A stretch of 64,000 nucleotides of DNA from Hedera helix (taxonomy: Eukaryota; Streptophyta; Magnoliopsida; Apiales; Araliaceae). Made by a program: the position numbers and the translations under genes. The stretch is from NCBI GenBank assembly GCA_947179155.2, contig OX359273.1, positions 39,454,523 through 39,518,522 on the forward strand, written 5' to 3'. Positions 12,070 to 22,700 of the stretch are shown here, in pieces. Numbering within the stretch: position 1 is the stretch's first letter; each line of letters opens with the position of its first letter. Below the pieces are notes generated by a model. That model had not been told where the DNA came from. It worked only from the letters and a program-made list of their open reading frames with translations, and ran no database searches.

Positions 12070-15000
12070 ATGGCGCAGGTTAATAGTACTATAGAAGATG
12101 TGAACAGAAGAATTATATGTTTTTCAGACACCATTTACAGGACTAGTGGTGTTTGGGAAGGTCCTAATCCCTTGTCTCCAATCCTCCCCATCTTCATTTT
12201 TCAGTTACCCATCGCCATTTTTGCCACCCGCATTGCCCTCCTCATGATAAAACCTTTTCACATGCCTCCCTTCGTCGGAGAAATCATTGTAAGTTATTCT
12301 CTTTCTGGAGCCTTTTGATCATGAAACATATTTTTGTACCTGTTTAGGGCTAATATATATCCTCATGCTAGTAAATGCATGTAAGTTATGTATGATATCC
12401 AGTTTTCGATGAAAAGATACTAGGGGGTTTGAAGTTGGCAACTCAATGTCCTACGGCCCACTTGTGTAGCATCCCAACTTCGACCCCAGAAAAATGTGCC
12501 CAGTCAAGAATTTGAGAATATCGAATAATTTACCTGATTCGAGAATATCGAATAATTTACCTACCTTAAAAAATATAGAACAAAAAAAGAAGTTGGTTTG
12601 TGCATAAAATAATTCTAATTCAAGAATTTGGTAGCACAATATATAGCATGCCCATCATTATTTGCTAATGCAAAACATATTAAATTTTGCAGGGTGGTAT
12701 CCTAATTGGACCAAGTTTCTTTGGAAAAATAGCACCATCAACCTATGAATGGGTTTTCCCTTCCTATGGTTTCACACTCTTAGAGCCAATGGCTCACTTT
12801 GCTCTAGTTTACTACACATTCCTTATGGGGCTAAAGATGGACATACAAACCATACGTAGAACCGGAACCAAGGCCATTGGCATTGCCTTCTCAGGAACTC
12901 TCATCCCTTGTTTTCTAGGTTCCTGCTTATTTTTCTCCCTCCTTAGTGAAAAATCAAAGTATTCCGGTTGCATAATCTGGGGCTTTGCCCTTGCTGTCAC
13001 GGGGTACTCAACTCTCACTCACATCCTCGAGAAGCAAACGCTCATCCACATGGAGGTCGGAAAACTAGCCATGGCTTCAGCTCAAATCAGTGAGCTCATT
13101 TCATGGGGTTTCCTGGCTGTAGGGCTAGCTGTCACCAACAGCACATCTTACTTCTTTTTTGCAATTATCTTGTGCGGCTTATTCGGTTTTACCTGCATTT
13201 ATGCCATCCGTCCAGCTATCTGCTGGATTATTCGTCGAACACCTGAGGGGCAGGGTTACAGCGAGTTCTATCTCTGTTTCGTTCTAAGTGGGGTTGCACT
13301 GTGTGGTGTTGTCACTGATGCCATCGGTACACACCCAATGCTGGGAGCTTTTATGTTTGGACTGATTATACCGAACGAAATTCTTCAATCTACCTTGGTT
13401 GAGAGACTTGAGGACTTTGTGATGGGGGTTTTTATGCCAGCCTTTTTTGCAGTTTGTGGGATTCGAACGAATTTGGATTCTTTGGCCAGTAATGACACTT
13501 CTTGGCTAATCGTGGTGATCCTTATTGTTGTCCTCAGCATAGCTAAGATTTTCAGCACTATGCTTGCCTCTTTTTTCACTAACTTGACAACTAAAGAAGT
13601 AGCTACTATTGGACTACTAACAAGCACAAAGAGCATCCTGGCCTTGATCATTCTTGAAGTTGCACAAGAACAAGGGGTACTTTCTATATAATGTTCCATG
13701 TCCTGTAATTTCTATTTTAGTTTTCATACTGATGAAAACTGATATGTTTTTATAGGTTTTAACCACCCAAGAATATTCAGTCATGGTGGTTGCGGCTTTG
13801 GTGATGACTATGCTTGTCCCCCCAGCCGCAGAACTTTACCATCCTAATAGTAAAGCGTTGCCCTATGAGCGAAAGACGATCCAGAAAACAAGATCAGAGG
13901 AAGAACTCCGAGTAGTTGCCTGTCTCCATGGATTCTACAACGTACCCTCCATCATCAACATCCTTGAAGCCTCTAACCCAAGCCAACAATCCCCGATAAG
14001 TGTCTTTGCCCTCCACCTCGTAGAACTCATTGGCAGGGCCTCCGCCATGCTAGTTGTTCATACCACGCGTAAAGCTGGCTCCAGAAACCCAACTCAAGAA
14101 GAAGCTCAGACAGAACAAATCATCAGTGCTTTTGACAATTTCGAGCTCCGTTGTGATGGTGTCAACGTCCAGGCACTCACCTCGAGGTCTGCATTCTCCA
14201 GCATGGATGAAGACATTTGCAATATCGTGAAAGACAAGCGTGCGGCATTCATCATCCTACCATTTCACAAACAACAATGCGGAGATGGGGAAATGGAAGA
14301 CATCAACCCTGCCATACGAGGTGTAAACGAAAATGTCTTAGCACACGCACCTTGTTCCGTGGGAGTGCTCATTGACCGTCGAATGCCTGACTCCATTGAG
14401 TTCCCTCGCCGTGTTGCTGTGTTGTTCTTTGGCGGGCCTGATGACAGAGAGGCGCTGGCTTATGCGTGGAGGATGTCTGAACATCAAAATGTGAGCCTAA
14501 AAGTTGTAAAATTCATTCCCAGGAAGAATGCTATTCAGACGGACCCAATGGATTTCATAGGTGCAGTTTCTGGGGCTGTGACTATGCCCATTGATTCTGA
14601 GAAAGAGAAAATGCTAGATGATGATTACTTGAACAAGTTCAAGATTGCTACAGTGAATGACAAATCAGTATTATATAAAGAATTGGTGCTAAATGATGAA
14701 GAAGAAACTATAAGGGCTATAAAAGCAATGGACAATGATCATGATCTTTTCATTGTAGGAAGAGGGCAAGGCATGTCATCACCTCTCACAGCTGGGCTAG
14801 CTGACTGGTGCGACTGCCCGGAGCTCGGTCCTATCGGAGATCTTTTTGCCACTTCCGAATTTTCATCTTCATTTTCAGTGCTGGTGATGCAGCAATATGT
14901 TAGAAGGGAAGGAAGTAGAGATGGATCAGACATGTTTGCGGGATCAGTGGTGGAACAGGAACCAGAATCCTTGGACTGGAGGCCATCAAATGCAGATGGT

Positions 15001-15126
15001 AATCCATTTGGATCCTTCAACCATAGAGAGATGGACATTAGTCAAGAATCGTTTAGCCGCACAGACAGGAACCATAGTCATGGATCATCATCCTTTGGCC
15101 ATAGAGATGGGAATCTAAGTTGTTGA
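12070..15126 (+). CDS. CHX15: cation/H+ antiporter of the CHX family (CPA2), CHX15-like
   Basis: Family role: endomembrane or plasma-membrane monovalent cation/H+ exchange. Three exons, 12070-12288, 12693-13676 and 13756-15126, all phase 0 with GTAAG/AG-type borders, give 857 residues, the usual CHX length. Residues about 30-450 are the multi-span Na_H_Exchanger domain; the C-terminal half is the two-part Usp-like hydrophilic tail typical of CHX. Phrases such as LEASNPSQQSPISVFALHL, GRASAML, FIILPFHKQQ and VLFFGGPDDREALAYAWRM match CHX15-type proteins as I know them. The start is the ATG at 12070, giving the family's TSGVW...NPL opening. Oddities: the usual Asn-Asp pair of the ion site reads Ser206-Glu207, the usual SVTAFPVLARIL reads AVTGYSTLTHIL, and the NTKGLVEL-type motif reads STKSILALI. 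The frame is fully open, so this looks like a functional but divergent paralogue. CHX15 assignment rests on the tail. Confidence 0.9.
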
Positions 15127-15956
15127 AAGATGATCAGGGTTTTGCCGCACCAACTTATAGAAAATACTTTCACCCCTTTGGCTGCAACTTATGAAAGGTA
15201 AAAACAGAAACAGTGTTTGTAATGCTTATAATACTGTGGAGAGAAATTTTCATACCTGTGTTGAAGACTGAAGTAATTTTGTACCAAGTCCTGTATACAG
15301 ACTCTATTTGTATGCTAGGATGAACTCAAACATGAGAAAAATCAATAGAAGATCTAATAGAATGAGGTATTACTCTTGCAAATGACAACTCCAATCTTCC
15401 CTCTTCTCTCATCTGACCCTCCTCAAACAGGATATTCATGACATCATACTATTATGACACTGCTGAATATTTACTTACTAATCCCTCAGTAAGGAAAGGA
15501 ATTATTTGGTTTTTAAATTTATTTAAGCATAGTAAAATTTGAATATGAAACATATAAACATAATTCTTTCAATAACTTTTCCCCAAAACAAATTTAGACT
15601 TAAAAATTAATATTAACAAATTATCTTAAGAAGCCGTGTTTAATGTGAACAAAAGTCAAATGAGATTTTTGTCTGGACGGATGGAATACTAATTATTATT
15701 ATTTTTTCATATTTCATGTATAGTAACAAGAATCCCCGTGATATTCTGTTTATGACAGACTTCCTAAAACAATAAACAAACCCTAAGCAACCCAATCTAA
15801 GAGATCCTCTAAAAGCATAATAATAGAAAATTTGATGTGTAATATTTCTATATTGAAATCAAGTTCCAATAATTCTTTTTCCCAGGAAATGGCACCTCCA
15901 AAAAGAAAAATAAGGCTGACCCCTTCTTAGCCTCTTTAATGTGTTTACCTTCCTAC
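15127..15956. other. CHX 3' flank, no gene seen
   Basis: The first 250 bases are the likely 3' UTR; AATAGAAG and AATAGAAT near 15341 and 15355 are possible poly(A) signals. The rest shows no coding frame. It ends at the target site TGCAG of the retroelement that follows. Confidence 0.5.
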
Positions 15957-15961
15957 TGCAG

Positions 15962-16232
15962 TGATGCAGGACGAGAAAGTTGGTTGGACCAATACAAAAG
16001 GTTGTGGAAACCTAATTGAAGTCTAATTAGGTGTTTTGATTTATTTAGAAGTTGTATTTTAGATAGGGTTGTATTTTAATTAGGAGTTATCTATTATCTT
16101 TTAGAGTTTTAATTAGATTAGGAGAATGGATTTAGAGTACTATAAATATGGATGTAAATACTCATTATTATTCATTCATTGATATATAATTATTTGAGCT
16201 TTGAGTTCTCTGTGTGAGACTGTTCCCCACCA
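15962..16232 (+). repeat. 5' LTR of the 3.3-kb element
   Basis: 271 bp, TG...CA. TATA-like CTATAAATATGG near 16139-16150 probably starts the element's transcript. Confidence 0.92.
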
Positions 16233-16249
16233 TTATTTGGTATCGGAGC

Positions 16250-17285
16250 AAAACCTGAAACCACCCCTTGTCGCCACCTAAACCCTAATTCCTTGACCTC
16301 CGCCACCACCAAACCCTAGCCGCTGCAACACACCCCAAGTCAGAACCCCCCCAACTGCCGCACTCCTACTCTGCCATTAAACCCTAAACTTTTATATCGA
16401 CCGACACTAGCAATCCCAAATCCCCTATTCTCTGTCCCAGACACTACCAACCACAAACAAACACCAACAAACATAAACCCACAATTGCCGTAACCCAAAC
16501 CAAACCCTAATCCTATTCTGGTTGCACCTTACCGCCGTTGCACCCACAGTCGCGAACTCACCCAGAATCGGATCCATCACCACTGGAATCAACAATTCCA
16601 GCATCCAAACTCCAACTAGAAACCACATCGAGACCCTATCGGTACCCAGAAAGTCAGAAACCCACCCAAAATCCCAATCCCAGAAAAACCCAATACAAAA
16701 CAAACAAACCTGTGAATCCCCGCCGCAGCCGCCACTATTACAGCCAGCTTCCTGCCCTCCCTATCTTTATCGTCGGCCTCCTGTTCCCCATCGTCATCGT
16801 CGAAATTGAAACGAAAGGAAAAAAATAGAAGAGAGAGAAATACAGAAGAAGAAAGGAAAAGATGAGAAGCCAACGCTGCTGCTGACTGTTGATATAATAT
16901 CTGAAAAATTACAATTTGCACCCCAAGGTTTCGAAGCATTTTAAAATATCCCTTGAACTTTTTAATTTTTACATATCCGCCCCTGAACTTTTATATTTTT
17001 ACATTTTAGTCCCTGAAGTTTCATTAATTTCAGATTAGCCCCATACTTTCAGTTTTTACATCCCAGCCCCTACAGTTTCAAAAAATTTCAGTTTAGTCCC
17101 TAAACTTTTATATTTTTACATTTTAGTCCCTGAAGTTTCATTAATTTCAAATTAGCCCCCGTACTTTCAGTTTTTACATCCCAGCCCCTACAGTTTCAAA
17201 ACTTTTCAGTTTAGTCCCTGTCAAAAACAAAAACAAAAACAAAAAAGATAAAAGAAATATATATATATTTTTAGTTACAGGAGTC
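16250..17285 (+). other. retroelement leader with GC-rich part and tandem repeat
   Basis: About 16250-16760 is C-rich (CCGCC, AAACCCTAA phrases) with open frames in several registers but no family match, so I treat those frames as chance. A 118-bp unit follows twice in tandem (about 16981-17098 and 17100-17218), itself built of alternating phrases such as TTTAGTCCCTGAAGTTTC and CAGCCCCTACAGTTTC. The gag ATG is at 17286. Confidence 0.75.
16981..17218 (+). repeat. tandem repeat, two units of about 118 bp
   Basis: Two adjacent copies beginning CCTGAACTTTTATATTTTTA / CCTAAACTTTTATATTTTTA, nearly identical over their length, within the leader just upstream of gag. Confidence 0.85.
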
Positions 17286-18953
17286 ATGGTAAATGCCGGA
17301 GAAGTCAACGCTAGGCTTGACGTTTATATGTCACAGCAAACTGAGCGACTTACAAAAATTGAAGATTCCATAGTAGCACTTGCAGCCAATGCGACAAATG
17401 TTCAGACAGCTATTACTGCACTAACAACAAAAATTGATGTCCTTATGGAGCGTACAAATAAAGGATACGAAGATGCTCGTCGGAATGTGGAAAATCCACC
17501 TCCAGGTCCTAATGAGATACTACTACAGCAGCAAGGACCTAATTTTCATATGTCGGACCCCAAATTGAATGCAGTAGATAGAGGAGCTAAATTGGATGTT
17601 GGTGATTTCAATGGAGATCAAGGGCCTGAGTCATTTTTCGATTGGATTCACAGTTTGGAGAGTTTCTTCCGTTGGTACGAACTATCTGACGAAAGAAAAC
17701 TCTTCTTTGCTGATGCGAAGTTAAAAGGGACAGCCCGTATTTGGTGGGATCATCATCAACGGAATCTATACACAGCTGCACGAAGATGGGAGGATATGAA
17801 AACTGCAATGACACGAAGGTTTGTGCCTCCAGATTACAAGCAAATGGCATGTTTACAGTTGACGGAATTGGTGCAAGGAAGTAAATCTATAGCCGAGTAC
17901 ACATCTACATTCTACAGTTTGGTTACAAGGTCAGAATTCCCATGGATTGAAGATGTGTTAATCTCCATGTATCGTCGGGGATTAAATCAGGAGATTGCTA
18001 GTGGAGTAGCTTCTGGAAAAATTTTGCTCTTAGATGATGTTGTTCAAGTTGCCAACCAAGTGGAGGATACCTTGAGGAGGAATTCTGTTAGGCCTTCAGT
18101 ACCAGTACAGACTCGGAATGAGAGGACTTTTGTAGAGCCTTTTAGAAGCAGGCCAGTGGAGAGGTCATCCACAAATTCTTCAGCTGCTTGCAGGCCAAAT
18201 CATACCACAAGTTCTTCAAGTGCTAGCAACAATCCTAGCTCTCGGTGTTTTAATTGTCGTGGTTTTGGTCACATGTCCTTCGAGTGTCCATCTCCAAAGA
18301 TGAATGTTACATCCCCTCCTTCTAGAGTTGTTGTTGTTAACAAGGACTGTGAGAACACTGACATGAACGAAGAGGTGTGTCCGCCGTTAGACATCAAGGG
18401 TGAACCTACTGAGCAAGACTTGGAAGCTGATGCACATTTGGAGGGATGTTTAGGGGTTCTTCGACCTCTATTGGTTACTCAAAAGCAAAAAGATGATCCT
18501 AAACTCCATCGTGGGCGGATATTTCAGACACGAGTTAGGCGTGCGGGACAGATATGTTCTCTTGTGATTGATACGGGGAGTTATACGGATGTCATTGCCG
18601 AGGACGCAGTTAAGAAGCTTGGGCTACAAGTGGAGCCTCATCCAGACCCGTATGATGTTTCTTGGGTTACCAATACCAAATTGCGGGTTACTCAAAGATG
18701 TTTGGTTACGTTTTCAGTTGGCAAGCTTAAGGATGAGGTTATGTGTGATATTTTGCCCCTTAAGGTTTGTCATATCATTTTTGGGGCGTACATGGTTATG
18801 GGATCGTTATGCACACCACGATGCTCGTGCCAATACTTACTCAATTATAAAGGGGAACGCAAAGTTTACTCTTACTTGTGCTTTAGATATGGCCAGATTG
18901 AAACTTACGAAGAATTCGTTAGTGATCCGAAGTGGTTGTTCCTGTATTCCTAA
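17286..18953 (+). CDS. retrotransposon gag-protease polyprotein
   Basis: 555 residues. An N-terminal coiled-coil-like part (about 1-80) is followed by a retrotransposon gag domain (about 100-260; DVGDFNGDQGPESFFDWI, TARIWWDHH, MTRRFVPPDY). Then come a Ser-rich linker and a CCHC zinc knuckle CFNCRGFGHMSFEC near 325-338. The aspartic protease core is near 425-500, with VIDTGSYTDVI replacing the usual DSGA and a C-terminal IIFGAYMV where active elements have LLGRPW. Ty3-type by gag and protease. The frame ends at 18953 just before the purine tract. The gag frame is intact, so it could supply particles; protease activity is uncertain given the changed flap and end. Confidence 0.9.
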   Translation: MVNAGEVNARLDVYMSQQTERLTKIEDSIVALAANATNVQTAITALTTKIDVLMERTNKGYEDARRNVENPPPGPNEILLQQQGPNFHMSDPKLNAVDRGAKLDVGDFNGDQGPESFFDWIHSLESFFRWYELSDERKLFFADAKLKGTARIWWDHHQRNLYTAARRWEDMKTAMTRRFVPPDYKQMACLQLTELVQGSKSIAEYTSTFYSLVTRSEFPWIEDVLISMYRRGLNQEIASGVASGKILLLDDVVQVANQVEDTLRRNSVRPSVPVQTRNERTFVEPFRSRPVERSSTNSSAACRPNHTTSSSSASNNPSSRCFNCRGFGHMSFECPSPKMNVTSPPSRVVVVNKDCENTDMNEEVCPPLDIKGEPTEQDLEADAHLEGCLGVLRPLLVTQKQKDDPKLHRGRIFQTRVRRAGQICSLVIDTGSYTDVIAEDAVKKLGLQVEPHPDPYDVSWVTNTKLRVTQRCLVTFSVGKLKDEVMCDILPLKVCHIIFGAYMVMGSLCTPRCSCQYLLNYKGERKVYSYLCFRYGQIETYEEFVSDPKWLFLYS

Positions 18954-18989
18954 CTCAACGGAATCGAGTTTTTCGCAGCGGAGGAGAAC

Positions 18990-19260
18990 TGATGCAGGAC
19001 GAGAAAGTTGGTTGGACCAATACAAAAGGTTGTGGAAACCTAATTGAAGTCTAATTAGGTGTTTTGATTTAATTGGAAGTTGTATTTTAGATAGGGTTGT
19101 ATTTTAATTAGGAGTTATCTATTATCTTTTAGAGTTTTAATTAGATTAGGAGAGTGGATTTAGAGTACTATAAATATGGATGTAAATACTCATTATTATT
19201 CATTTATTGATATATAATTATTTGAGCTTTGAGTTCTCTGCGTGAGATTGTTCCCCACCA
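18990..19260 (+). repeat. 3' LTR of the 3.3-kb element
   Basis: 271 bp, preceded by the purine tract at 18977-18989 and followed by the TSD TGCAG. Differs from the 5' LTR at about six positions, all substitutions. Confidence 0.92.
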
Positions 19261-19265
19261 TGCAG

Positions 19266-19736
19266 GCAGTTACAGCAACAGTATTCATTTAATCTTCAAG
19301 TTCTCAAATTTCACCAAACAAGAAAACTTTCGTTACCATCCACCAATAAAGAAAATGGAGAGAAGGAAGATAAAACTCAAAGTAAATTATATTTCAGTTA
19401 TTCATATTTATGAAACTGAGAATTCCAATACATAGGCCAGCATTTAGAAGAAACCCTAATCCTATTTAATTAAGTCTTGGTAAAGAAGAACAGAAAAGAG
19501 AGGCACCAAATGTTAATAAAATACTCTACTAACTAACCCGTAAACACTGGTTGCAAACTAGGCACATACCTAGCATAGATGCTGGTCATTCACCATCACG
19601 ATTCAAAGAATCAGTGTGTAGACCCTTGCAACTGTGTATCACAACCATCAAGATCTTGATCATTTACACCATCCCTACATTGTCTGCAAACAAGACTGAA
19701 TGTGTCAAAAGTATGTCAGTTTTTCTACAACTTTAC
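19266..19736. other. 3' flank of PIG-L, no gene seen
   Basis: Non-coding; probably includes the PIG-L 3' UTR, which is transcribed leftward from the stop at 19737-19739. I see no other coding exon. Confidence 0.5.
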
Positions 19737-22700
19737 TCATCCCTGCTTGTCAATCTCCTTAAGTGTGTTCACAAAAGTATAGCTGGAAAATGATACGAAA
19801 AGCTTTCGGAACCTGCACAATGAAGCCAACAACAGTTTAAGACAACAGGGTGGGAGCTGTGTTCATTTAGAAATCTTCCACAAGAATAGGCTATGAATTT
19901 ATAAGACAAGCAAAAGAACATTTTAATGAAATCGTCGATCACGTCATCTGGAAATGCTCATGATCTTTTCTCCTTTGTTCATTTGTTTATCAAAAAGTAA
20001 AATGTGCAAGAACAAGGAAACACACCAAACCCATTGACTCATGTGCTGTGCCATTGAAACATAGCTTTTATGGGGCTGCTCATTCAGCAAGCAATGCAGT
20101 CCATCTGATAAATGCATGGCATATAAGATGGAGAACCAGATATCAACTGGTCCACTGTACTTGCGCAATATGTTTGTACTGATCTGAGAATAATAAGGAT
20201 GAATCAATCCAAGCAACTAAATTGAAACAGTGTCTTTCAAGGACCAACGAACTTAAATTGTATCATAAGATTCCTCACCTATTATTCGGGAACTGAGTAT
20301 AGCAATTCTTAACCAAGTCCGTAGCTATATTTATACTGTTGTAAGAAGAATAGTTTTTATCCTTTCTTGTACACTTTCTAGTGACAAGCGACAAGTCAGG
20401 AGAAATTCAGACTAAACAAGGGTAAAGTACTATAAACATTTGGAGACCAATAGATGATATAAAATTAAATGGAATTTAATCTTAACCTTCCGGTTATGTA
20501 AATTAATTATTGATGTGCATCAGCAAAGTAGATAAATACCAGCACAATGCAGAAAAAACCATAAATAAGTTGGAAGGGAAGGAAAGCGTACAAGTTCCCA
20601 AGCTTCAATCTTTCTTTGTGAAGCACCATGCAAGAGCTTACTGCTTACAAAGAAAACAAACACCAAATGAGTTTCCATGATGTAACAGTCACCTGTCCAG
20701 TCTAACTTGTTATATAGGAGAGTGAGCACAAATACTGTCATACTGAAACTCTAGTACATTGCAAGGAGCTTTCTGAGGCATGACAAGAAGTTAAGTGAGG
20801 GAAGAGGGAGAAGAAGGGTAGCTTGCCAAAACATATGTACCATGTGATGCATAAATGAAACAATGTGTTCATTTGTCTTTCTGTCATTCCGCCTATGGAT
20901 ATGTCTAACAAAGATACTACTCTCTATCCATTGACCATTAACATGAAAAAGGGGATACTCTTCAGGAATAGAAGGAAATGTTTTACTGATTATAAATTAT
21001 GTTCTTCTCTTCCTAACCTGAACATGCTAAGAAAATATATATTCCTTCCATCCTATAGAAAGAGTACTATTTATTTTGTTGACTTCTCTTTTCTCCCTTG
21101 ATATAATTTTTTGGATGACCTTTTTCCTACATCAAACTTCAAAGACTGAAATTTATTATTAGAAAGAGGGGGAAAAAAACTAAAGAAAATATTATGTCAA
21201 AGTGTGTCCTATGTCAACCGTTAACCTTAATTTTCAAAGCAAAGTCAACAAAAAAGATAGCACTCTTTGTTGAGGACAGACGGAGAATCAAACACGATGA
21301 CATAACCAAGTCTTTTCTGATACGTTTGTTAAATGATTTAAAGGAATCAAGTTACTTACCGCACACCTCGATTTACATCGCAATGATTACAATGACCAGA
21401 AACACCATATCTATCAAAAGTGATAATCTATACAGAACGAAAAAAGGGATCGGTAATTCATCGTAGATAGTTATCTAAGATACTGCAAATAAGCCGGAAA
21501 AGATTTAAAAAAAATTAGAGCTTCTGGAAGCAAACATGAAAGCGCAAAAATTACCACCCCAATCAAGTGAACAGGATCTCCATGAAAGGCCAACCGGAAC
21601 ACCGCCAACCCTGTGCCCCCCCCCCCCCCCCAAAAAAAAAAAAAAGTAAATGATTCTGAAATCTAGAACTTACCACTTCAATTGCATGAGCATGAATTTC
21701 ATCTCCAACAATCCTAGCCAGTAACTCACAGTCCCATACTTTCCCGAAACCATCCTTGTGATAACAATATCAAACTTTCAAATAAAATTATACTGCAAAC
21801 ACGCATGAATAAGTACTTCTTCGTGAGAAACTTCAGAAAGTAACCTGGAAATCTGGATGGTCCAGGATCTTTACTTGTTGCAGTGGAACCTGCATGAACA
21901 GAAGGAAATGTCAACAAACAAAACCAAATATCCAGCTGAAAATCCCCTCTACAGTTAGCCCTGAACCAACTCTAGAGTAAGAGTATAGGTAGTACTAATC
22001 TTTTTCTAATTTTCAAGAACCAGAGGCAGGTAAGAAATCCATTATATATACCAGGTAGGGAAAGACATGGAAAAGAGGTGGGATTTCAACTATACCAGGC
22101 AGATAATAAAATTTTAATAGTTATATCAAATCATGCATCACCTTAAGGACTGCAGAAGCCTGATAGAGCTCTTCTTTTCTAATACCCCCATTGCCATTTG
22201 CATTACCTGCATATAAATTATGGTATATGAATGAAAAATACTGGAAGATTGATCTATGGTACAGACTGAAACATGGATAATTGCATCCCGCAAAAATGAC
22301 AACTAATCTGTACACCTTGATTATCACAGTACTTGCCAAACATGAGCTTGTGTGCATGTTTATTTTAATTTTTGGATAACTGAGTTTTTGTGCATGGGAG
22401 TAAGAATCGCCTAGCTCCTCTAATTTCCCAGCAGTAATATGTGACAAAAAAATCTGAAAAGCACCTACATTTTTTTGTTACTAATCTTATTTTTTTCAGA
22501 TAGAAGCATATGCTATAATGCTCACACATGATCCAAAGAATTGAGAAAAAAAAAACAAAAAGAATTTTAAAATCAGCAATATATCTAGGTAAGCCAATGA
22601 TTGGTGGGTGCAGAGTTGCAAACAAGCTAAAATTTAGCCTAATAACCTACTTAGGTATATTTAACTAAACTGTGTATTCTTATTTGATGGTAAACCGGTA

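Larger units (their letters stand above)
15962..19260 (+). mobile_element. complete non-autonomous LTR retrotransposon, gag-protease only
   Basis: The two 271-bp LTRs, 15962-16232 and 18990-19260, both start TGATGCAGG and end CCCCACCA, and differ at about six positions by eye (about 2%). The 5-bp target duplication TGCAG is at 15957-15961 and 19261-19265. A primer binding site TGGTATCGGAGC at 16238-16249 matches the initiator-Met tRNA type with one change, and a purine tract GCGGAGGAGAAC precedes the 3' LTR. The only long open frame is gag-protease; reverse transcriptase, RNase H and integrase are absent, and the gap from the protease to the 3' LTR is under 200 bp. This is the TR-GAG-like class, so it must borrow enzymes from another element. 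Confidence 0.92.

Noticed and set aside
13385..15118. Minus-strand and shifted frames over the CHX exons
   Set aside because: Shadows of the CHX coding sequence in other frames.
16522..16828. Overlapping open frames on both strands of the C-rich leader
   Set aside because: Several registers are open at once because of base composition; no family match, and the region is the untranslated leader of the 3.3-kb retroelement.
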